64,000 nucleotides of DNA from Sulfolobus sp. S-194 (GTDB taxonomy: Archaea > Thermoproteota > Thermoprotei_A > Sulfolobales > Sulfolobaceae). Shown here piece after piece: positions 18,855 through 27,570 of the stretch (position 1 is the first letter of the stretch; every line of letters begins with the position of its first letter). The notes under the pieces are model-generated. The model was not told where the DNA came from and made no database searches. It saw nothing but the letters and a program-made list of their open reading frames with translations. The DNA lies in NCBI RefSeq assembly GCF_012222305.1, contig NZ_CP035730.1, positions 1 to 64,000 on the forward strand, given 5' to 3'. The position numbers and the translations under genes are program-made.

Positions 18855-19856
18855 ATGAAAACATGGCTTATTCGACGTGTTATCATGTCAATAGTTACTA
18901 TTCTAGCAACCATTATATTTACTTGGGCATTATTAGAATTCTCACCTACAAGTCCAGCTAACTATATTCTTAATCAAATTTCACCATCAGCATTAAGCTC
19001 TAGCAGATCAGCTGAGATATATACTAGTTTAGAGCAATACTTAGAAACTTTACGACCGCACGGAAATCCAATTGTTGAGGCTTTAACTTACTTAGGTAAT
19101 TTTCTTCATGGTAATTTGGGAGTAAGTATAGTTTATGAGGTACCAGTAACTACATTAATAGCAAATGCTTTGCCATGGACGCTTTTCGTAATTGTAACGT
19201 CAGTTATCATAAGCTTCTTCATTGGTATTAGGGCTGGAGAAATTATGGGGTATAAAAGAGGAACTAAAAAGGATTCTACCTTACTTATGACGTTCATAAC
19301 AATTAGGGCTATACCAATTTATATCTTGGGTACACTCCTCTTATTCTTCTTGGGTTATGAACTTCATATATTTCCAAGTGGTGGCGCATATTCAGTTAAC
19401 ACCACACCGGGGTTTAATCTCCAATTTATTGAAAGTGTTCTTTACCATGCAACCTTGCCAATCTTAACCTTAACGTTAATCAATTTAGCTGGTTGGGCGA
19501 TACATATGAGGGCTAATACAATATATACCTTAAGAGAGGATTATGTGGATTTTGCAGAAACTAGGGGTGTTATGGATAAAGTAATCGAATCAAAATATGT
19601 AGGAAGGAATTCAATATTACCCCTTTACACTAGTCTAATAATCACATTAGGTTTCTCCTTTGGCGGTTCAGTCTTTTTGGAGGAAATCTTTAGTTACCCC
19701 GGAGTAGGATTACTTCTTTACAACTCAATAATGAATAACGATTATCCAGTAGAGATGGGTATTTTAGTTATAATAGTTTTAGCAGTTGTAATCGGAGTAT
19801 TTTTGGCAGATCTAACATATTCCTTGCTAGATCCCAGAGTAAAAATGGGTGACTAA
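18855..19856 (+). CDS. ABC importer permease, DppB/OppB type
   Basis: DppB-type permease of the first family 5 importer. The N-terminal helix (RRVIMSIVTILATIIFTWALLEF) and following extracellular loop are typical, about six membrane helices are present, and the EAA loop reads DFAETRGVMDKVIESKYVGRN near residue 236-256. 333 residues is normal. The start follows a TATA-rich region by about 20-25 bases, fitting a leaderless transcript. The downstream ATPase gene begins at or within the stop, so these genes form one operon. Confidence 0.9.
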   Translation: MKTWLIRRVIMSIVTILATIIFTWALLEFSPTSPANYILNQISPSALSSSRSAEIYTSLEQYLETLRPHGNPIVEALTYLGNFLHGNLGVSIVYEVPVTTLIANALPWTLFVIVTSVIISFFIGIRAGEIMGYKRGTKKDSTLLMTFITIRAIPIYILGTLLLFFLGYELHIFPSGGAYSVNTTPGFNLQFIESVLYHATLPILTLTLINLAGWAIHMRANTIYTLREDYVDFAETRGVMDKVIESKYVGRNSILPLYTSLIITLGFSFGGSVFLEEIFSYPGVGLLLYNSIMNNDYPVEMGILVIIVLAVVIGVFLADLTYSLLDPRVKMGD

Positions 19857-19857
19857 A

Positions 19858-20817
19858 TTGCTTTTAAAAGTACAAGATCTATCAGTATCTTACTTCGTCA
19901 ATAAGCATGAAATAGTAGCCTTAAAGGGTGTTTCTCTCGAGATAGAAAAAGGAGAAATATTAGGAATTATTGGAGAGAGCGGTTCTGGAAAAACAACTTT
20001 GGCTAAAGCAATTATTAGGAGCATTAAACCTCCAGGGAAGATAACCAAGGGTAAAATACTTTATGAAGGTGAAGATATTCTCTCAGTTGACATTAAGAGG
20101 TTTAAAAGAGAGTATCTATGGAAGAAAATTAGTTATGTGCCGCAAGCTAGTCAAAACTCTTTAAACGGTGTTATGAGAGTTATTGATCATTTTTATGATA
20201 CAGCGATATCCCATGGTATTACCGGTAAGAATATTATATATAATAAGGCGAAAGAAGCTGTAAAAATGGTATCTTTAGATGAAAGGGTTTTATCATCTTA
20301 TCCTCATGAGCTAAGTGGTGGAATGAAGCAAAGGGTGTTAATTGCCTTATCACTTCTTCTAGATCCCGAGGTCATTATTTTAGATGAACCAACAAGTGCT
20401 TTAGATGTCGCTACGCAAAAATCAATCCTTGATCTGGTAATAAAAATCACTAAGGAATTAGGAACTACAATTATTTTGATAACACATGATATTGCAGTGG
20501 CTAATTATATTGCTAAGAAAATCCTTGTCTTATACGCCGGACGGGTCATGGAGTTTGGAAATACGGAAGAAATAATGAATCATCCTCTACATCCTTATAC
20601 ACAAGGTTTAATTAATTCAGTTCCATCAATTTATAAGGATATTAGCAAATTAAAACCTATAAATGAGGGAGAAATACCACTAAAGGGTTGTCCTTTTCAT
20701 ACAAGGTGTAGTTATGTATCTGAAATCTGTAAGGTAGAGGAACCGTCGTTGTATACAGTTAATACTAGGTTAGTTAGGTGTTTTCTTTATGATAAAACTA
20801 GAAAAAATATCAGTTAA
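19858..20817 (+). CDS. ABC importer ATPase, DppD/OppD type
   Basis: First of two ATPases of this importer. Walker A GESGSGKTT is near residue 38, the ABC signature LSGGMKQR near 156, Walker B VIILDEPTSALD near 176 and the switch His in ITHD near 208; the C-terminal CxxxTRC...C region (GCPFHTRCSYVSEICKVEEP) is the oligopeptide-type C-terminal domain, which in some members binds an Fe-S cluster. I prefer the TTG start 5 bases after GGTGA; an in-frame GTG nine bases earlier overlaps the permease gene and that ribosome site. It overlaps the next ATPase gene by 29 bases. Confidence 0.9.
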   Translation: MLLKVQDLSVSYFVNKHEIVALKGVSLEIEKGEILGIIGESGSGKTTLAKAIIRSIKPPGKITKGKILYEGEDILSVDIKRFKREYLWKKISYVPQASQNSLNGVMRVIDHFYDTAISHGITGKNIIYNKAKEAVKMVSLDERVLSSYPHELSGGMKQRVLIALSLLLDPEVIILDEPTSALDVATQKSILDLVIKITKELGTTIILITHDIAVANYIAKKILVLYAGRVMEFGNTEEIMNHPLHPYTQGLINSVPSIYKDISKLKPINEGEIPLKGCPFHTRCSYVSEICKVEEPSLYTVNTRLVRCFLYDKTRKNIS

Positions 20818-21727
20818 ATTTGGTGGCGGATTACTTTCAAGGAAAAGTCTTGTTTACGCACTAAGAGATATAACTACTGATGAAATAAATTCATCTACAT
20901 TAGTCATAGGAGAAAGCGGTGCCGGTAAGACAACATTAGGGAAAACAATTTTAGGGCTTATAAAACCCTCTGAAGGGGTATATTATTACAAGGGAATTAA
21001 CGTGTGGAAAAACAAGAGAAAAATGTTGAAAATTATTAGGAGAGAAATTCAATATGTTGCACAAGATCCCTTTGCATCTTTTAATCCAAACAAAACTGTA
21101 GGTGAATCAATAGGTTATGTTGTAAAGAAATATTATGGAAGAAAAAACTATAAAGAAAGAGTGATAGAGTTATTAAAAAGTGTAGGATTAAGTGAAAGAG
21201 AGTTTTATAAGTACCCTCACCAATTATCTGGTGGGCAATTACAGAGAGCAAACATCGCTAGGGCTTTAGTTCCTAATCCTAAAATCTTAGTCGCTGACGA
21301 ACCTACATCAATGTTAGATGCTTCATTAAGATTAAGTATTATAAATTTGTTAGCAAATTTAATAGAAAAAAATGAGTTAAAAGTTATTATGATCACTCAT
21401 GATTTAGGGATTGCTAAGTATTTTTATTATAAGGTGAAAAAGGTTAAGGGGCTAATTCTCTATAAGGGTAGACTAGTTGAAGAAGGAGACTTTCTAGATA
21501 TATTAGAGAAGCCATTACATCCTTATACAAAATTTCTAAAAGAGAATATAATTGATATTGCTAATGTGAACAGAGATAATCAATATATAGTCAACGAAAA
21601 AAAGTTAAATGAAAATGGATGTCCATTTTACCTTTACTGCTCATTTAAGCTAGATATTTGTAAAAATAGTTTTCCTCCTAGCAAGAGTATTAATAATCGT
21701 AAAGTTGCTTGTTTCCATTATGCTTAA
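20789..21727 (+). CDS. ABC importer ATPase, DppF/OppF type
   Basis: Second ATPase of the first importer. Walker A is GESGAGKTT near residue 43, signature LSGGQLQRANIAR near 146, Walker B ILVADEPTSMLD near 168 and switch His in ITHD near 203. The C-terminal region has the Cys pattern GCPFYLYCSFKLDICK. The Q-loop AQDPFASFNP is normal. The ATG lies inside the preceding gene and is preceded by GGTG at 8 bases, so it is coupled. 312 residues is typical. Nothing suggests loss of activity. Confidence 0.9.
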   Translation: MIKLEKISVKFGGGLLSRKSLVYALRDITTDEINSSTLVIGESGAGKTTLGKTILGLIKPSEGVYYYKGINVWKNKRKMLKIIRREIQYVAQDPFASFNPNKTVGESIGYVVKKYYGRKNYKERVIELLKSVGLSEREFYKYPHQLSGGQLQRANIARALVPNPKILVADEPTSMLDASLRLSIINLLANLIEKNELKVIMITHDLGIAKYFYYKVKKVKGLILYKGRLVEEGDFLDILEKPLHPYTKFLKENIIDIANVNRDNQYIVNEKKLNENGCPFYLYCSFKLDICKNSFPPSKSINNRKVACFHYA

Positions 21728-21752
21728 AAATTAGTTTGATAATTTTTGACAT

Positions 21753-22193
21753 GTGAAGTTGCTTTATATTAGCCTGTTTTTCGTAGTCCTTGGTATATTA
21801 ATAATTCCAATCACTTATTTTGTTTCTAATGAAGTGGTATACGCGACTAACTTCGACAGAACTTTATCAGATCTTGGAGCATATACGATAAGTATACCAC
21901 AGTATCAAGGAGAACTTGTGGTAAAAGGTTATACAAATTCTAGTATAACAATTGAGGTTCTCAAGTACTTAAAGTTAATAAAAAGTGAGGAAGTAAATGG
22001 AAATTTCACTTTTTCTTTAACTGACAAAGGAGCAAACGCAATTTTCTTACATAATAGTTATAATCCAGCACATGTTTATTTGTTTATAAAAATTATCAAC
22101 AGCGGATTTCAAGGTATTGGAGATACAATAGCTTCACTTCTCATCGTAATTGGGTTAATTTTATTGGGTTATTATAGAGTATTATCTAAGTAA
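21753..22193 (+). CDS. Hypothetical membrane protein with exposed domain
   Basis: I do not recognise this family. The 146-residue product has an N-terminal membrane helix (LLYISLFFVVLGILIIPITYF), a predicted beta-rich extracytoplasmic region with two NxS/NxT sites, and a C-terminal membrane helix (IASLLIVIGLILLGYY). Both termini would be on the cytoplasmic side. It starts at a GTG 25 bases after the ATPase gene, so it could be the last gene of the importer operon, perhaps an accessory subunit. It converges with the DUF871 gene, overlapping its end by 8 bases. Confidence 0.65.
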   Translation: MKLLYISLFFVVLGILIIPITYFVSNEVVYATNFDRTLSDLGAYTISIPQYQGELVVKGYTNSSITIEVLKYLKLIKSEEVNGNFTFSLTDKGANAIFLHNSYNPAHVYLFIKIINSGFQGIGDTIASLLIVIGLILLGYYRVLSK

Positions 22194-23181
22194 GAAATTC
22201 AAATTCTTTTTTCATTTTAAGGATTTCAATATTTAAGTCATCTATTTCACCTATAAGGGTGAAAGGACCTACTCCCAAATCCTTTTTAAATATATAAATA
22301 TCATTATTTAGTAACGTAACTGCATTTTTGAATATTTTCGTGTGGCACTTTAAGTTATTTTCAATCCTCTCCTTACTCTTGCAAACAATCGCATATTCTT
22401 TTTCCTCATAGAGGTAAAATTTGCTCTTTAGGAATTCTTTAAATCTCTCGTCGTATAATTTTATCCTAACCTTGTTTGATTTGAATGCGATAGATACATC
22501 TTTTAACCATTCTTCTTTAGGAGTTGGATCTCCAATTAAAACTCTGTCTACAAAGTGTGAAAGATAATTCGCTGAATCAAAAGGCTGTACAAATCTCAAC
22601 ATTTCTAATGTGGTCCTTAAATTATATAAGGGATGGGAGATAAAGGCACCAATTTCAATACCCCATTTTTTTAACAGCTTATTCTTTTCTTCAAAAATCT
22701 CTTTCGAAATCCCAGTATAAAACACAGGATAATAGTTGTGAATTGCCTTTATCCTTTCTAGGTCTGCATTATTCATAATGAATTCTAACTCAGCCTCAGT
22801 AATTTCAAATGGGTTTAATTCAACTACCATTTGCTTGCTCATCTCAACAATCTCTTCTTTTGAAAAACCGTAATCTGCTCTAACAGCCTTAAATCCCATG
22901 TTAATAAATTTAGATAAATCCTTTGGCGATGCGTTAACTCTCTTTAGTATGTCCGGGTTTATATCAACGAATGTGTAATAATCCTTTGCTTCTTCTAAGA
23001 AATCTTTAGCTAAAATGATTGCTTCTTCTACTGAAGTTTTCCAATGTGTACCGGGACCTATGCCGAAGAATATCTCTGAATAGCCGTAATTTCTCGCAAT
23101 TTTTATGATATCTAATTGTTCTCTTTTTATCTCTTTCCATCCTGGGAAAATTGAAAAACCTATCTTTTTTCTTTGTCCCAT
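22186..23181 (-). CDS. DUF871 / MupG-like protein (6-phospho-muramidase fold)
   Basis: Belongs, by pattern, to the DUF871 family, whose bacterial member MupG hydrolyses MurNAc-6-phosphate-GlcNAc disaccharide in peptidoglycan recycling. Seen here: the N-terminal GFSIFPG strand, a TIM-barrel-like series including FVDINPDILKRV, then GFKAVRADYGFSKEE, VVELNPFEIT and HNYYPVFYTGIS, all with counterparts in MupG; and a C-terminal domain ending GPFTLIGEIDDLNIEIL. 331 residues is slightly shorter than MupG. Sulfolobus has no peptidoglycan, so the natural substrate is open. Its neighbours are two oligomer importers and, 7 kb on, glmS-like and nagA genes, suggesting action on a phosphorylated amino-sugar disaccharide. 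Substrate is inference; family membership is fairly secure. Confidence 0.75.
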   Translation of the reverse strand: MGQRKKIGFSIFPGWKEIKREQLDIIKIARNYGYSEIFFGIGPGTHWKTSVEEAIILAKDFLEEAKDYYTFVDINPDILKRVNASPKDLSKFINMGFKAVRADYGFSKEEIVEMSKQMVVELNPFEITEAELEFIMNNADLERIKAIHNYYPVFYTGISKEIFEEKNKLLKKWGIEIGAFISHPLYNLRTTLEMLRFVQPFDSANYLSHFVDRVLIGDPTPKEEWLKDVSIAFKSNKVRIKLYDERFKEFLKSKFYLYEEKEYAIVCKSKERIENNLKCHTKIFKNAVTLLNNDIYIFKKDLGVGPFTLIGEIDDLNIEILKMKKEFEFLT

Positions 23182-23292
23182 AAGTTATATGCTTACCTTC
23201 TATTTAAATAGTTGATTTATTAAACTTAAAAAATAAAAACGGGTATAAACATTAGAAGAGTTGCTTAAACCTCTTTGGAAATGGATAAAAAA

Positions 23293-25353
23293 TTACATAC
23301 TTTGACTTGAATACGTATATGTGGAGTAGTACATCATATTGTAGAAGTAACCTACATAGGGGTTATATACGAATCCTTGCACATATGGCTGTACTAAATA
23401 GTACGTGTCTGGGAATGGTAACCATGCATAAGGTGCTTCATTATATAGTATCTGATATACTTTAGCAACTAGCTGTATTTGTTCTGTCTGATTAGTAATG
23501 AATGGCAGTGTCTGATAAATCTGTTGTAGAGTTGAGATGTTAACCCATGCTAGGTTTCCAGAGATACCACCAAATTGTACATCAGTTAATGGCATTAACT
23601 GCTGGAATACTGGGTCTGGCCAATCTGGGAACCAACCTAAATCTACCATATCTGGAGTACCAGATGGTGTTGTCCATCCATCTGTTACTGAGGGTAATAC
23701 GTATTTCACAGAAACACTAAGACCTATTTGCTGCAAATCTTGAGTTATTATTTCAAGTTCATCTTGCTCTAATGGTGTTACTGGAGCTAACGCATATATA
23801 TTTAACGTGGGTAACTCTTGTCCATTAGGATTACCTAGTAATGTACCGTTTGGTAAAACTACGTAGAAATCTCCTTGATAACCAGCTTCATTTAAATATT
23901 TCATAGCTAATGCTGGATTATACTGATAAGGTGTCAAATTATCTGGATTATAATATCCTGGGAATTGTGGAGATATAGGTCCTAAATATTCAGCAGCTAA
24001 AATCTTTCCATTATAACTAAATATTTGTAGTAATTGCTGATAATTAATTGCATGTACTATAGCTAGTCTAAAATCAGTGATATTTGTTGGGAATTGTTCC
24101 ATGTTCATTGAAATGTAAAGGACACCGGGTTCAGCACCAAAGTTTCTAAATGTAACATTTAACGGTAATACTGAATAGGGCTTCTGACCTAAAATTTGGC
24201 CTAGGTATGGTATTGAGACGTAGGATATTTGAGCTTGGTTCGTTAAGAAGTCTTCTACTCTATCATTATGTGATAATCCATAGTCAATTACAATATACTT
24301 AATGTGGGCTGGTTGGGCTACTGCTGGCACATTTTGATATTTACCCCAATAATTGGGATTTGCCTCTAATACTATAGTCGAAAATCCTGGAGTAACTTTA
24401 ACTATTAAATATGGTCCGGTTCCGTTCATGCCATACTCATCAAGATATGAATTTGCTGTATTTGGTTGTACTCCACCATGAGCATCAACAACCACAGGAT
24501 TAACAATAGCACCCCACCATGATGCTATATCATAAATAAAGAACCTATAGGGCTCTAATGTATTTATCTCTACCTCATAAGGACCTAGGACTACAACAGC
24601 TTGATTTGGATAACTCATGATTTTTTGTATTGTGACATTGTTTGCATTAAAGTGAGATAGTATTGATGCCAATACTTCCGCTGTTAGTGTATAATTGTTT
24701 GCGGTTGGTAAACCAGTGGCATTTTGTATTGCGTAGTTAACTCCCCAGGGTATAGCATAAAGAGTTTGAGCATAAACTGTTGCATTAAATAACAATTCAA
24801 TATAATTTGCTACTCCGGGACCTTGACCCATTAATATTGTCCTATAGAAAGAGAACCATACTGTTGATGCGTTAACTTGAACACCGTCTGGGAAGTAGAT
24901 TCCATGTCTAATATAGAATATCCAGTGCTGATAATCAGATGTTGAATAATTCTGAGCAATCACTGGTACTACCTCATGATAATTACTACCATTAAACTCT
25001 ACAAGCTCTTGGAACACAGCTGTAAATAATGGACCATCTTGAACATAAAATCCAGTAGCTGGATCTAAAGCATCTGGAGGAGCAGTTTGAGATACATCAA
25101 CCAAAGTAGACGAATTTGGAGTAGAAAGCGTGATAGCCGTAGGAGTTATTGTGGAAGTTGTTGTGGTAGTTGAAGTTGTCGTCATCGGTGGAGTTGTTGT
25201 TGTTGTAGTTGAAGTTGTTGTGGTAGTTATTGTTGTGGTAGTTGGTTTATGACTCATTAGCATTATTGCGGCTACTGCAGCTATTATTATTATTACAACT
25301 ACTATTGCTGCAATTACAGCTCCTGATACTCCACGATTTAGTTTCCTATTCAT
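23293..25353 (-). CDS. ABC importer substrate-binding protein, N-terminally anchored (class III signal)
   Basis: Family 5 binding protein with the opposite topology to the other one in this window. The N-terminus MNRKLNRGVSGAVIAAIVVV is a class III (pilin-like) signal of the sort cut by PibD, as in the Sulfolobus sugar-binding proteins that form the bindosome. A Thr-rich stalk (about residues 37-72) follows, then the 600-residue binding domain, with no C-terminal membrane helix. The binding domain has the usual family 5 features, including FYIRHGIYFPDGVQVNAS near residue 147. By analogy with other class III binding proteins a sugar-type substrate is more likely than a peptide, an inference. 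Confidence 0.9.
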   Translation of the reverse strand: MNRKLNRGVSGAVIAAIVVVIIIIAAVAAIMLMSHKPTTTTITTTTTSTTTTTTPPMTTTSTTTTTSTITPTAITLSTPNSSTLVDVSQTAPPDALDPATGFYVQDGPLFTAVFQELVEFNGSNYHEVVPVIAQNYSTSDYQHWIFYIRHGIYFPDGVQVNASTVWFSFYRTILMGQGPGVANYIELLFNATVYAQTLYAIPWGVNYAIQNATGLPTANNYTLTAEVLASILSHFNANNVTIQKIMSYPNQAVVVLGPYEVEINTLEPYRFFIYDIASWWGAIVNPVVVDAHGGVQPNTANSYLDEYGMNGTGPYLIVKVTPGFSTIVLEANPNYWGKYQNVPAVAQPAHIKYIVIDYGLSHNDRVEDFLTNQAQISYVSIPYLGQILGQKPYSVLPLNVTFRNFGAEPGVLYISMNMEQFPTNITDFRLAIVHAINYQQLLQIFSYNGKILAAEYLGPISPQFPGYYNPDNLTPYQYNPALAMKYLNEAGYQGDFYVVLPNGTLLGNPNGQELPTLNIYALAPVTPLEQDELEIITQDLQQIGLSVSVKYVLPSVTDGWTTPSGTPDMVDLGWFPDWPDPVFQQLMPLTDVQFGGISGNLAWVNISTLQQIYQTLPFITNQTEQIQLVAKVYQILYNEAPYAWLPFPDTYYLVQPYVQGFVYNPYVGYFYNMMYYSTYTYSSQSM

Positions 25354-25444
25354 ATTAGACCAATAAAAAGTTTCTAATTCTATTATTTAAATCTTATCAA
25401 ACTAATCAGTGTTGGTAATGATATAAAGCAATAAATTTTAAATC
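25354..25444. promoter_or_regulatory. Divergent promoter of second ABC importer
   Basis: 91 bases separate the divergent starts of the binding protein and the DppB-type permease. AT-rich TATA-like boxes lie on both sides (ATTATTTAAAT toward the - strand gene, AATAAATTTTAAAT toward the + strand gene). The nested repeats seen at the first importer are not present here, so the two importers are probably under different control. Confidence 0.45.
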
Positions 25445-26497
25445 ATGATTATGGGTAGTTTAATTATGCAAAGCTCATTTTTGAAATTCGCAGTCAGAAG
25501 AGTTATAAACGGGATTGTAACACTGCTACTTCTTATACTATTTGTGTTTATTCTTATTCATGCTGCTGCTCCAAATCCAGCAGCTTTAGCCAGAATCTAC
25601 GCAGGTAATCCACACGCTCCCCCAACAGAGATAGATGAAATAATAAAAGAGTATAATCTTAATGCCCCGATTTATATTCAATTTGTGAATTATATAAAGG
25701 ATATTTTTACTGGGAACTGGGGTATAGATCCTATTTATAATGTTCAAGAATCTTCTCTTTTATTTTATTATTTACCAATCAGTCTTCAAATTGTTATTCC
25801 AGGTGATATTTTAGCAGCAATAATTGGAATATTAAGTGGTGCTATTGCTGCTGCAAATAGAGGAACTTTAAAAGATAGGTCTATAAAAGGTGTTTATCTA
25901 ATAACTTGGGCATCTCCCCCATTTTTAGTTGCTCTACTACTTCAATTAGTTATAGCTTATTATTTAGGCTTATTACCACCTAACGGGACAGTTAATCCTT
26001 TATTAAAAGCACCCCCCTCATATACACCATTCCCTATCTTAAACGCATTAATAGCTGGAGATTGGCCATATTTTATATCAGCAGTGAGACACGCAGTGTT
26101 ACCAGCAATTTCAATAGCTATAATTACATTCGGACTATTTACTAGGATAACAAGGTCGTCTATGCTTGATGCAATGGAATCTGATTATACTAAATTGGCT
26201 TTTGCTAAGGGATTAAAGAGAAATTACGTAGTTTACAGAGTTGCCTTAAGAAATAGTTTAATCCCAGTGATAACTCTTATAGCACTGTTTTTTGGCTATT
26301 CAGTAGCTGGAGCAGTGATAATTGAGGATATCTATCATTATTTAGGAATTGGCTATTTCATAACACAAGCGATAGAAAGCTTAGATTATGTTGCTGTTCT
26401 AGATTTTACAATAATTATTGGTATTGCTGTAATAATAGCCAATTTTATAGCTGATGTACTTTACGGTATTTTAGACCCAAGGGTGAAATTAGAATGA
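25445..26497 (+). CDS. ABC importer permease, DppB/OppB type
   Basis: DppB-type permease of the second importer. Basic N-terminus then helix (INGIVTLLLLILFVFILIH), an extracellular loop with PTEIDEIIKEYNLN as in DppB, about six helices, and the EAA loop DYTKLAFAKGLKRNYVVYRV near residue 250-270. It ends ADVLYGILDPRVKLE, typical of the family. The true start may be the ATG seven codons in (MQSSFLKF...), as no ribosome site marks the first ATG, which would then be a leaderless start. Its stop overlaps the start of the next permease (ATGA). Confidence 0.9.
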   Translation: MIMGSLIMQSSFLKFAVRRVINGIVTLLLLILFVFILIHAAAPNPAALARIYAGNPHAPPTEIDEIIKEYNLNAPIYIQFVNYIKDIFTGNWGIDPIYNVQESSLLFYYLPISLQIVIPGDILAAIIGILSGAIAAANRGTLKDRSIKGVYLITWASPPFLVALLLQLVIAYYLGLLPPNGTVNPLLKAPPSYTPFPILNALIAGDWPYFISAVRHAVLPAISIAIITFGLFTRITRSSMLDAMESDYTKLAFAKGLKRNYVVYRVALRNSLIPVITLIALFFGYSVAGAVIIEDIYHYLGIGYFITQAIESLDYVAVLDFTIIIGIAVIIANFIADVLYGILDPRVKLE

Positions 26498-27570
26498 AAG
26501 TAAGTAAGATATTTATAATTGCAGTTATTGCTTATCTCATAATTAATATAGGTATTTATGCATATTCAGCAAATAAAGCAACCTTGAAAGCCTTACACTT
26601 TCATAATACTGTGTTAGTACCTTACGTACTATTTTCTGCATTTAGTATAACTGCTTCTGTTATAGCTTTAGGAATTTATTTTATATATAGGAATAGCTTA
26701 ATGAGAAATGCATTAAAAAGTAAAGTGGCATTCGGTGCACTAATAATAATCTTCGCTTATTACACATGGTCTATATTTGAGGGGCTTTTACAATATGCTT
26801 CTCATCAAATTCTATATTTTCCATTAGCTTACAAGTTCTTGCCATACAATCCATTCCAATTTAATTTTACGGCATCATTATTACCGCCATCAATTCATCA
26901 TCCTTTTGGAACAAATTATAATGGCGAAGACATTCTGAGTAGAGTCTTATATGCAGCACCCTCAGATGCAGAAATATCAACTGTAGTTGTAATCTCGGCA
27001 ATTATAATTGGAGGTTTAGTAGGAATGTTTGCTGGATATTTTGGCGGATGGGTTGATGAAGTGCTGATGAGAATAACAGATGTATTCTTAGCTATACCCG
27101 GTCTAATACTGGTTATAGCTGTTGCGGTTCTTTTGGGCTCAAGCTTTACGAGTGCCATGATTGGATTAATGATACCCTGGTGGGCAACATACGCAAGATT
27201 ATTTAGAAGTCAAACTTTAGTAGTTAAGAACATGGGCTATGTTGATATGGCAAAGTTAATGGGGTTTAGAAGTTTTAGAATAATTTTCAAACATGTGTTT
27301 CATAACGTTATAGACCCTATACTATCCTATGCTGCATTAGACTTTGGTAATGTCATATTAACCTATGCGAGTCTAACCTTTTTAGGAATAGGACTTCAGG
27401 GTGTTAATCAGCCAGAGTGGGGGGCAATGGTATCTGATGGTTTGCAGTACTTACCACATGTATGGTGGTGGCCTTTATTTCCCTCAATTATCATTCTGGT
27501 TCTGGTAGCATCCTTCGTGGTTTTAGGTGACAGATTACAAGATGTAATTGCAGGGAGGGTTACATATTGA
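26494..27570 (+). CDS. ABC importer permease, DppC/OppC type
   Basis: DppC-type partner permease. It is longer than usual (358 residues) because two extra N-terminal helices precede the family core. The core includes HPFGTNYNGEDILSRVLYAAP near residue 136 (the HxxGTDxxGRD motif of DppC), and the EAA loop DMAKLMGFRSFRIIFKHVFHN near residue 250-270. It ends VVLGDRLQDVIAGR, typical. It overlaps the genes before and after by four bases each. Confidence 0.92.
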   Translation: MKVSKIFIIAVIAYLIINIGIYAYSANKATLKALHFHNTVLVPYVLFSAFSITASVIALGIYFIYRNSLMRNALKSKVAFGALIIIFAYYTWSIFEGLLQYASHQILYFPLAYKFLPYNPFQFNFTASLLPPSIHHPFGTNYNGEDILSRVLYAAPSDAEISTVVVISAIIIGGLVGMFAGYFGGWVDEVLMRITDVFLAIPGLILVIAVAVLLGSSFTSAMIGLMIPWWATYARLFRSQTLVVKNMGYVDMAKLMGFRSFRIIFKHVFHNVIDPILSYAALDFGNVILTYASLTFLGIGLQGVNQPEWGAMVSDGLQYLPHVWWWPLFPSIIILVLVASFVVLGDRLQDVIAGRVTY

